A stretch of DNA of 64,000 nucleotides from Basidiobolus meristosporus CBS 931.73 (taxonomy: Eukaryota > Basidiobolomycota > Basidiobolomycetes > Basidiobolales > Basidiobolaceae), in assembly GCA_002104905.1 (NCBI GenBank), contig MCFE01000027.1, positions 165,761-229,760 on the forward strand, given 5' to 3'. Below are positions 57,015-64,000 of this stretch, in pieces. A program made the translations under genes and the position numbers. Numbering within the stretch: the first letter of the stretch is position 1; every line of letters begins with the position of its first letter. The notes below the pieces were generated by a model. It had not been told where the DNA came from, made no database searches, and saw nothing but the letters and a program-made list of their open reading frames with translations.

Positions 57015-58787
57015 AATGTTTTGCAGATCTTATCAAGCCTATTATATCCGGAGTTTATCACAACTGAAGACCTATAAATTTCAAGCACAACATGGAACCA
57101 ACGACAACTTGTGGCTTCCTGAGGTATTGCCACTAGACAAATGAAGGCTACACCTCCTACAACATAGTCAATGGATATTGTTCAGTTTACTAGGGAAATG
57201 TGTAACTACTTACCGGAATGTGTTGGTGGCCAATGCCTCTCAATCTCCAAACTAGCACAGGGTTATATTCTTTCAGACTCTAGGAGGGTAGGCTTTACAA
57301 AACAAATCAGCGCTGATATAGAGCTGTACATGATGAGCAATACTCATCGACTTACTCACTAGCCTTGTGTCTTCATTTCTCTTTGCCACAAAAATTATCA
57401 TGAATTATTTCTGAAAACATGCTTTAACAAACTGGTTTTGATACTTCCTCCCGCAAGTTTAGTTATGCCGTAATGACTGATCGAATAGGTTGGAAAAAGC
57501 GACATCGGTTACGCTCAATCACATCAATAATTACTATCCGTCAGGAATCCTGTATAACCAAAGCATCACTCTTTGCAGTTATTAAAGAACGGGAAGGATT
57601 ATTTCTTACTTACCATACTAAGCATTGGCTACTCAATCGTGATTACACTATGCTGACAAGTACAACTGAGCGGCACACGAGTTGTAGTGCTCAGTCCATG
57701 CATCGATGGCTGGCCACAGCATCAAAGTAATTTATTGGAAGCTTTAAGAATAGAGTTGATACGCTATCAAGTACAATCATACCTGTTTGAGAGATTTCAT
57801 ATTTCTAGACGAGTCCCTTTTTATCAATTGATCCTCGGAATGAGCTTCGTATATGATTACATTTCACATGGCTTAAGGTTAATAATATAAGCCTATGCTT
57901 CAAAAGCTCCTGGTACTGGAGATGTTGCTTACTATTTCTTGATTGGAGTTTATAATGCCGCTTAGCCAATGTACAGACAGCACATCTGGACTCCTGTTTC
58001 TTGCTTGGTGTAAACGTATTTCATCAATGATTACATCATCACTGCTCTGCAGCACAACAGAGGCGCGGACTGCACCAAGGTATAGATATTTATGGTTTAT
58101 TTACCTATACTGCATACGCCCTGACCATTGTACACTACCTAACATTAATATTGTAGTCAGAGAGCCACTTCCTACACAGTAGTATATTATTCATAGTGAC
58201 TCAGAAGTTGATTACGCAATACTGTCCTTGTGGTAACTTGGTGAGCTGGGTCTTGTGGTAATGAAACACCGGGATTGGTGTCGAAGTCCTCTGTATGTTC
58301 TCTTTTGAAGTGCACATTATGTTGGGTCAAGTTTATCCACCAGATATGTGTGAGTTTATAAGCAAATCTGATATGTTTCAGAATACTCGATTAAGTTAGA
58401 TCTAGGATCTCCGGGTGGAGGCATCGATGCAGATGGATGCGTGTGCATTATTAACAGATATGTCTATTCCAATTATAATGGCAAAATCTACCCAGTTGCA
58501 AGGCTTAACATTACCTACCACCGTTACCACCGCCACCACCATGAATGATAATGAGGATGTGCGTCAACAGTAGTGCATCGTTACCGTATTTAGTTTTGTT
58601 CTCGTGCACAAACTAATTAATTGAGGATCGCTATTCATCAACACTATAACGTTGAATGCAGAGTCCCATGTGCGAATATTTTGCGCCCAAAAGCAATTCG
58701 GTGCTCCAAAAACTTCAGAAATCGAAGTGCATATAAAAATGACCCTTGACGTGCCCAATTGGCATATCAACAACAGCAAAGCAAGCC
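57015..58787. other. Intergenic, AT-rich
   Basis: 1.8 kb without a supported gene; short open frames on the plus strand show no domain. A CCACC/ACC trinucleotide-like run (CCACCGTTACCACCGCCACC) occurs at about 58517-58536. Confidence 0.5.
58731..58739 (+). promoter_or_regulatory. TATA box of the guanine deaminase gene
   Basis: ATATAAAAA lies about 55 bp upstream of the ATG at 58788. Confidence 0.5.
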
Positions 58788-60155
58788 ATGTACCTTTCAT
58801 CTTTAGCATTCATCTCTACCGCACTCATCAGTGCTATCTCCGCTCAGAATGTATTCTATGGCAGCTTTGTTCACTCGATCAATGCCACTTCTTTGGAGCA
58901 TGTCACCAATGGAGTCATCGCCGTTGACAAGAGTGGTAAGATCGTGCAGGTGGAGAGTAATGTCAATGAGAGCCAGGCCAAACAGATCGCCAGCAAGTAT
59001 GGTGTTAGCCTATTCCCACTTGGCAGCCAGAAGTTCCTCATGCCAGGCTTGATTGACACCCATATCCATGCTCCACAGTATGTGTTCACTGGCTCTGGTA
59101 TGGACTTACAGCTACTTGACTGGCTGAACACATTCACCTTCCCTCGTGAGTCCCGATTCAACAACACCAACTATGCCAAGAATGCCTACGGTAAGGTCGT
59201 GGACCGAGTGATCCGAAGCGGTACCACAGCGGCCAGCTACTACGCTACCATCCACCTGGATGCCTCCAAGGCGCTTGCGGATATTGTGGAAGCTAAGGGC
59301 CAGCGTGCGTTTGTTGGAAAGGTCAATATGGATCGAAACTCACCTGACTACCTTATCGAGACCACTGCTCAGAGTCTCAAGGACACCGAGGCATTCATCC
59401 AATACGTTCTCGGGAAGAAGAACTCTCGGATCACCCCCATCGTCACCCCCCGCTTCGTTCCATCATGCACAAGCGAGTTGATGAAGGGTCTCAGCGGCTT
59501 AGCAACCAAGTACAACGTTCCTATCCAGTCGCATCTTGATGAAAATCTTGATGAGATTGCCTGGGTCAAGGAGCTTCACCCTGACCAACCAGACTACGCC
59601 TCAGTCTACGATTCCCACGGGCTATTGACCAATCGTTCGATCATGGCTCATGTGGTGTACCCGACAGACGCTGAGCGTCAATTATTGAAGAAACGAGGAG
59701 CCGGTATCTCCCACTGTCCTAACTCCAACTTGAGTCTTCGCAGTGGCATCGCCAAGATCCGTCAAATGATGACTGAAGGTCAGAAGGTTGGCCTTGGTAC
59801 TGATGTCTCTGGAGGCTACAGCCCATCCATCCTCAACAACATTCGCAATGGCTACTTTTCCGCCATCGCCCGTAGCTTTGACCATCCCGAGGACAAGTAC
59901 CTCCAACTAGCCGAAGTATTCTACCTAGCCACCCTTGGTGGGGCTGATGTTATGGGTATGAGAAATACCCTTGGCAACTTTGTGGTTGGAAAACAGTTCG
60001 ACGCATTGATCATTGACCCTGTCTCCAGCGGATCCCCCATCGATTTGTTTGATCATGATGATATCAAGACCACCTTTGAGAAGTTTATCAACAATGGAGA
60101 TGATCGTAATATTGTCCAAGTGTTTGTCGATGGCAAGTCCATTCATCGCATCTAA
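58788..60155 (+). CDS. Guanine deaminase-like amidohydrolase with signal peptide
   Basis: Zinc amidohydrolase of the guanine deaminase family (guanine to xanthine plus ammonia), 455 aa, intronless. Metal ligands are present: GLIDTHIHAPQY (HxH), QSHLDEN, MAHVVYP (His) and GLGTDVSGGYSPS (Asp). Typical surrounding blocks are DWLNTFTFPRESRF, GQRAFVGKVNMDRN, PIVTPRFVPSCTS and GISHCPNSNLSLRSG. The N-terminus MYLSSLAFISTALISAISAQ is a clear signal peptide, whereas guanine deaminases are normally cytosolic, so a secreted purine-scavenging enzyme is likely. SHISE of the family is SHLDE here. A leaderless longer N-terminus has no ATG. Coding GC is higher than its flanks. Confidence 0.9.
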   Translation: MYLSSLAFISTALISAISAQNVFYGSFVHSINATSLEHVTNGVIAVDKSGKIVQVESNVNESQAKQIASKYGVSLFPLGSQKFLMPGLIDTHIHAPQYVFTGSGMDLQLLDWLNTFTFPRESRFNNTNYAKNAYGKVVDRVIRSGTTAASYYATIHLDASKALADIVEAKGQRAFVGKVNMDRNSPDYLIETTAQSLKDTEAFIQYVLGKKNSRITPIVTPRFVPSCTSELMKGLSGLATKYNVPIQSHLDENLDEIAWVKELHPDQPDYASVYDSHGLLTNRSIMAHVVYPTDAERQLLKKRGAGISHCPNSNLSLRSGIAKIRQMMTEGQKVGLGTDVSGGYSPSILNNIRNGYFSAIARSFDHPEDKYLQLAEVFYLATLGGADVMGMRNTLGNFVVGKQFDALIIDPVSSGSPIDLFDHDDIKTTFEKFINNGDDRNIVQVFVDGKSIHRI

Positions 60156-61100
60156 ATGGTCAAGTTGTTAGCATGTTTAAAGTAAATCAACGACAAGTCA
60201 AGTTATTAGCATGTTTAAACTAAATAAACAACTAAAGTCTGGATAAAAATTAATCGACTTAGTTGCTATGGTAGAAATCAATCATTGGCATTGCCAATCT
60301 ATGCTGTTACGGCAGTCAATTGTTTTAAAGAAGTCACTGGAAAGAGCTATTGTTAATGCTCATATAATCCAAATAATAGGGAAGAGAAGTGCTTGATTTT
60401 GCATAAGGCTGCTTTACAAGCTTTATCCAAGGAGTCTAACACACTCTATGCTGAATAGGTGTGTTGTATCCAAGAGAAAAGTGTAATATACTCTTGAATG
60501 AGTTAACTGAACCTAAGTGACAACTAAGTGCAGAATCTTAGAATTGTTAAGAGTGACAGAAATATTAGCAGAGAAGTTCTGGTCTAATATTGGTCTTGTT
60601 TACAGCTGAGTTGGGCTATAAAGGCAACAGAGTTGGTTTGCTATGCAGGCTAGGCTTGGTGTTCTTGGGAGTGCTAGATATACTAGGCTTGGGTAGAAAC
60701 TAGAATGGAATTGTTGAATTCTTAATTTTGCTGAGGCACAATCTTAATTTTGTTGAGACACACACTAAACCAAAAGGCTCAGTAAGCTTTATTATTATTT
60801 TTCTGATCAAGTTGAATTAGTAAGTACCAAGAGACTGGACTATATGAAATCTGTTAGGGTGTTTATAGGTGCATAAGATAAATGAGAAGTTGTATCATTA
60901 ATCAGCTGATGTCTTGGCTACTGCTAAGTGGTTGGATAGATTTCAGATGACTAATCACTTGGAAAGGCTTAGCAGATCAGCTGAGGATGGAATGACCACA
61001 TGAAAATTGATCAGGTGTGACAGCTAAAAATAGATTCTGAGAAGTAATAAAACAAACCATAACTGGGATTAGTTTTGTTTGGGTTAGGGAAAATCAGTTA
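60156..61100. other. Intergenic, subtelomeric
   Basis: About 0.95 kb of AT-rich DNA. It contains a ~34-bp imperfect direct repeat at 60159-60231 just after the deaminase stop, and a duplicated CTTAATTTTG-TGAG word near 60.73 kb. No gene. Confidence 0.5.
60159..60231 (+). repeat. ~34-bp direct repeat, two copies
   Basis: Copies at 60159-60192 and 60197-60231 share GTCAAGTT-TTAGCATGTTTAAA-TAAAT-AAC with a few differences. Confidence 0.75.
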
Positions 61101-61111
61101 GGGTACTAGAT

Positions 61112-61130
61112 ATTCTTAGGGTTAGGGGTG
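61112..61130 (+). repeat. Interstitial telomere-like G-strand at the LINE 3' junction
   Basis: TTAGGGTTAGGGG lies directly beside the 3' tail of the LINE element (antisense reading). Isolated TTAGGG words at about 61074-61100 lie just proximal to it. Confidence 0.8.
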
Positions 61131-63203
61131 GGAGGGAAAGTCACCAAGTTGGTGAAATCTTTATTTGAGTTATGAACTAATCTAAGTACAAATAAAGAAG
61201 CCAATTAAGAGGTCTAAAACCTCTCTAATAAGTAATCTAATTTATGTTTTGTTTCATCTCTAATGTTTGTTTCAATAAAGTAAAGCTCATCAGGGGTAAA
61301 TATAAAATTCAGGGGTTTTGGGGGAAGTACAAATTGTAGATGTTTCTGATCAATTTAATCCAAGACTGGAGCCCAGCCTGGGATTAGGTGTAGTAGGAAA
61401 GGTGTGTGGACTTGTAAGTAGCTCTGCCACATAGATCTTAGATGGTCCTGAGCCAGTAGTCTTGGTTTCTCTGCTTTTTGAAGTTTTGAAGCAAGCTCTG
61501 TTACTACAGCAGAGCCAACCAGGGTGTGCCAGCAAGAAGATTTCAGGGAGGAGTTAGTTTGAAGCCATTGTTTGATGGAGGGGTTATGTGATTTCTGAAG
61601 TTTGACTAGGAAGGAAGCACGGAGATAGATCATTTGGATTTGGTATGGGTAGAACCCAAAGGCTCCATTAGTTGCATGGATATAGGGAGATACTGGAAGA
61701 TAAGGTACCAAGGATCTGATACACTGATGGAGAAATTTATCCAGGCGGTGAAGCTCTCTGGAGGTTAGGGGTATAATGTGGAGACCAAATTCAAGTACCA
61801 GCAGTACATACTGCTTCAGAAGTATAGGGATCTTTTGAATTGGAGTGTCTGGAGTGACTACTACCAGAAGCTTTTTGAGAGCCTGTTGGGCAAGACGGAT
61901 CCTATTATTCAGGTGGAGCTTTGAGTCAATCCCATGTTGACAAAATGGCAGACCTAGATATATTGCAGTTTGTTGTGGCAGAATGCTAGTGTTCTGTATA
62001 GTTGTAGTGCACCCAATTGGGACTGTCTTGGAAATTGAGAGTGAGAGGTTGTTGGCAGCCAAGTACTTCTCAATGATGGCAGTGTCTGCTATGGGATTAG
62101 GAGTAGCAATCTTGATATCATCCGCATAGAGAGTTAGTAGTGGATAGGGAGAGTCTGGTGAGGGGCCTTTTGGAAATAAAGGAAAGTTGTGTAGGAATAT
62201 CACAAATAGTAAGGGACCTAGTACAGATCCTTGGACTACTCCATTTGGAACCTCATAAGTCTCTGATGTGCAACTTGGATGCAAAATTTTGGCTGAGTTC
62301 TCACAAAATAGAGAACATACAAGAAGGGTCATTGGTAGTGTGGTAACTGCTAATAGCTTTCTCCAAAGCAGAGCTCTGTCCACAGAGTCAAAGGCTTTAG
62401 TAATGTCAAACAGGATGGTTGGCAATGAGAATTGAAGTGAATGATCATGGCTTAGCACTACAGCCATATCCAAGGAGAGTTTGGGCAAGAAGGCAAACTG
62501 AGAAGGATGGAATGAATATAGTTGAGATTGCAAGGATCTTGCTATTATAAGCTCAAAGATTTTCTGGCAGGTTGGTAGGAGTGAAACTGGCCGGTAAGAA
62601 CCTGGGAGTGAGTGTTTCCCCTTCCCTTTGTATAAGGGTATTACATTTGCCTGTGACCAGGCCTTTGGGGTAGTCAATTGTTGGGCACAGATAGAGTAGA
62701 ATGGGATAAGTAAGTGCCTCATTTTGGAGTAGCACACCCGGAGTAGATTGTAGGTAATCAAGTCATGTCCAGGTGCCATATTTGCAGGAAGCTTTGCTGA
62801 AATCAAAATTGGAGATGTTGGACTGCTGGATATGTTACCAGTATGGTAGAAAGGAGGAGTGGGATGCACGGATGAATCAAAGAATATAGGGGCCAGTTTG
62901 TCTGGTGATGGTATACTCCTTGCTTGGGGTCTCATGGCTTTGTATACTCTTGATATGGACCTTGTGGTGGCATTCATATTTACTAAGGGCAAGGTATCCA
63001 TGATATGAGCCCATAATCTAGTATGCTCAGTGATCTGTAGTGACTTGGAGTAGGAGATTGCGCTTTCCAGGAGGTTCTGTGTTTTTGGGTTAGGGAAACA
63101 TAGGTAGCTGGAATTTAAGGCAGAAATGATGTATTTCCATTTAAGTTGGTTTGCAGATGGCTTTTGGTAGGACTTGGTGGGCAGGGCCAGACAGCCAGTG
63201 ATT
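61131..63203 (-). mobile_element. LINE-type non-LTR retrotransposon, 5'-truncated, telomere-attached
   Basis: Element in minus orientation. It has a single open frame with a reverse transcriptase, a ~220-bp 3' UTR and a 3' tail with the hairpin TCACC-AAGTT-GGTGA (61141-61155). Its 3' end abuts TTAGGGTTAGGGG on the centromere side. Its 5' side is cut off at about 63203, where another G-rich junction and the next element's tail begin; the frame is still open there. No long terminal repeats. The endonuclease region is missing because of the truncation. Confidence 0.88.
61355..63202 (-). CDS. Non-LTR reverse transcriptase, N-terminally truncated
   Basis: 615 codons open from the truncation point; the first ATG is at 63001 (548 aa). 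RT motifs in order: YRPVSLLPTCQKIFE, DITKAFDSVDRALLW (catalytic Asp of motif A), NGVVQGSVLGPLLF (family PQGSVLGP, here VQGS), LTLYADDIKIA (YADD catalytic pair) and YLGLPFC in the thumb. The ~65 residues before the ATG continue as the linker normally found between endonuclease and RT. No zinc knuckle or RNase H domain is visible downstream. The catalytic aspartates are intact, so the RT itself could be active if translated, but this copy lacks its 5' part. Confidence 0.92.
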   Translation of the reverse strand: MTGCLALPTKSYQKPSANQLKWKYIISALNSSYLCFPNPKTQNLLESAISYSKSLQITEHTRLWAHIMDTLPLVNMNATTRSISRVYKAMRPQARSIPSPDKLAPIFFDSSVHPTPPFYHTGNISSSPTSPILISAKLPANMAPGHDLITYNLLRVCYSKMRHLLIPFYSICAQQLTTPKAWSQANVIPLYKGKGKHSLPGSYRPVSLLPTCQKIFELIIARSLQSQLYSFHPSQFAFLPKLSLDMAVVLSHDHSLQFSLPTILFDITKAFDSVDRALLWRKLLAVTTLPMTLLVCSLFCENSAKILHPSCTSETYEVPNGVVQGSVLGPLLFVIFLHNFPLFPKGPSPDSPYPLLTLYADDIKIATPNPIADTAIIEKYLAANNLSLSISKTVPIGCTTTIQNTSILPQQTAIYLGLPFCQHGIDSKLHLNNRIRLAQQALKKLLVVVTPDTPIQKIPILLKQYVLLVLEFGLHIIPLTSRELHRLDKFLHQCIRSLVPYLPVSPYIHATNGAFGFYPYQIQMIYLRASFLVKLQKSHNPSIKQWLQTNSSLKSSCWHTLVGSAVVTELASKLQKAEKPRLLAQDHLRSMWQSYLQVHTPFLLHLIPGWAPVLD

Positions 63204-63255
63204 AGGGGGGAGGAAAGTCACCAAGTGGTGAAATCTTTATTTACTTATGACAAGT
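63204..63255 (-). mobile_element. Second retroelement 3' stub
   Basis: 51 bp (63205-63255) starting GGGGGGAGGAAAGTCACC. It is identical to 63267-63317 and similar to the LINE 3' tail at 61131. It is an element truncated to its last ~45 bp, preceded by TTA + GGGGGG and followed distally by TAGGGTTAGGTAGGGGGG. Confidence 0.8.
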
Positions 63256-63272
63256 AGGGTTAGGTAGGGGGG
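63256..63272 (+). repeat. Telomere-like junction between stub and SINE
   Basis: TAGGGTTAGGTAGGGGGG (63255-63272) separates the stub from the next element tail; it is a degenerate G-strand telomere sequence. Confidence 0.75.
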
Positions 63273-63788
63273 AGGAAAGTCACCAAGTGGTGAAATCTTT
63301 ATTTACTTATGACAAGTATTTAAAGAAGCCAAGTTAATCTGAAGTAATTCCTAGAAAGCTAGGTCTGAGAGATATCTTCCTGGTAAGCCAGGTCTGAGAG
63401 TTGAGAAGCTGAGTGGTACTATATTTCCTAGTTAGCTAGGTCTGAGAGAGGTTTCCTGGAAAGCCAGGCCTGAGAAGTGAGAATCTGAGTATATCTGAGG
63501 TGAGTTGTACTGATTTGCGGTAGCTTGTTTGTGGCCAGAATGGCCAGTAGACTGGGGGAACTGAGGGGTATTTCTGGGCGATCACTGGCCAAATTTACTA
63601 GGCAAATTTGACCAATTAGCATTTCAAGGATTTCAGCCAATCAGAGCCTTTACTTTGCCCGATGGTTGATCAAGCCATCTCCCAATGAGCACACATCAAT
63701 TTATTGATCAAATTTTGTTGGATCCAGGATTTGAACCCACAACCATGGGTATGGAAGGGTTAGGGATAACCACAAGGCTAAGTGTTCT
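63273..63788 (-). mobile_element. SINE-like element with tRNA-type head and LINE 3' tail
   Basis: About 515 bp, minus orientation. The distal 5' end has pol III promoter boxes: A-box-like TAGCCTTGTGG at 63780-63770 and a perfect B box GGTTCAAATCC at 63737-63727, spaced 32 bp. The proximal 3' end carries the hairpin TCACC-AAGT-GGTGA and the ~70-bp tail shared with the adjacent LINE. The middle holds four hairpin repeats (listed separately). It is bounded by telomere-like sequence on both sides, the distal one being the terminal array. Confidence 0.78.
63345..63480 (+). repeat. Four degenerate hairpin repeats inside the SINE body
   Basis: Units at about 63348, 63380, 63427 and 63453 of the form TTCCTRG-nn-AGCYAGGYCTGAGA. 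In each, CCTAG/CTAGG or CCTGG/CCAGG can pair, and paired changes (TAG/CTA against TGG/CCA) preserve the stem. Confidence 0.75.
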
Positions 63789-63790
63789 TG

Positions 63791-64000
63791 GTTAGGGTTA
63801 GGGTTAGGGTTAGGGTTAGGGTTAGGGTTAGGGTTAGGGTTAGGGTTAGGGTTAGGGTTAGGGTTAGGGTTAGGGTTAGGGTTAGGGTTAGGGTTAGGGT
63901 TAGGGTTAGGGTTAGGGTTAGGGTTAGGGTTAGGGTTAGTTAGGGTTAGGGTTAGGGTTAGGGTTAGGGTTAGGGTTAGGGTTAGGGTTAGGGTTAGGGT
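63791..64000 (+). repeat. Telomere, (TTAGGG)n
   Basis: 210 bp, about 35 units of TTAGGG running to the end of the window, with one variant (TTAGTTAGGG) at about 63936-63945. G-strand reads 5'-3' outward, so this is the right-hand chromosome end. The array is probably cut by assembly. Confidence 0.98.

Noticed and set aside
1..64000. CRISPR arrays, operons, bacterial-type promoters, riboswitches, secondary-metabolite clusters
   Set aside because: None seen. Gene structure is eukaryotic throughout and the repeats lack regular spacers.

Overview
The window is the right-hand end of a chromosome from a filamentous, early-diverging (non-Dikarya) fungus. The last 210 bases are (TTAGGG)n, reading outward on the + strand. 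Genes to about 40 kb are compact, rich in 45-80 nt spliceosomal introns, and encode conserved eukaryotic housekeeping proteins. Several features point away from Ascomycota and Basidiomycota: two introns with all the sequence signals of U12-dependent AT-AC introns, a RAB3GAP1 orthologue, a 7TM-RGS receptor, a MATH-BTB protein and MCU. I cannot place it more precisely than a lineage such as Zoopagomycota, Mucoromycota or a chytrid group.

Layout. 0-10 kb: a triose-phosphate/nucleotide-sugar transporter running off the left edge, glia maturation factor, a zinc MDR dehydrogenase, a type I metacaspase, a PLP aminotransferase, prefoldin subunit 4, a PPIL1-type cyclophilin and an HDDC2-type 5'-deoxynucleotidase. 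10-26 kb: RIC1 (Rab6/Ypt6 exchange factor), the 7TM-RGS protein, SPT5 with 16 exons, and a PI4P 5-kinase. 26-40 kb: VMA21, MCU with an altered selectivity filter, an intronless MATH-BTB gene, PIG-F, an ATG20/SNX41-type sorting nexin, BCD1, a small mitochondrial-type protein and RAB3GAP1. Exon structures for most of these were resolved to the base, with phase checked across every junction.

From 41 kb to the telomere the character changes. Genes are sparse, mostly intronless, and separated by AT-rich DNA full of degenerate repeats. They are a secreted bicupin, an OPT-family transporter plus a 259-bp broken copy of it, a DHTKD1-like E1 with altered active-site signatures, a tRNA-Pro(CGG), and a guanine deaminase that carries a signal peptide.

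The most striking structure is the last 3 kb. A LINE-type reverse transcriptase element, a 45-bp stub and a SINE-like element with a tRNA-type pol III head lie head-to-tail. All three share the same 3' hairpin tail. Each tail is joined directly to a short stretch of G-strand telomere-like sequence, with the 3' end centromere-proximal, and the array is capped by (TTAGGG)n. This is the arrangement expected if retroelement RNAs were reverse transcribed from the 3'-OH of the chromosome end and telomerase later re-capped it. This LINE/SINE pair is my main candidate for a previously undescribed system.

Functional links: RIC1, RAB3GAP1, the sorting nexin and PI4P 5-kinase all act in membrane traffic; VMA21 and PIG-F are ER assembly/biosynthesis factors; SPT5, BCD1, prefoldin 4 and PPIL1 belong to gene expression and protein folding. 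There is no biosynthetic cluster or operon-like organisation.
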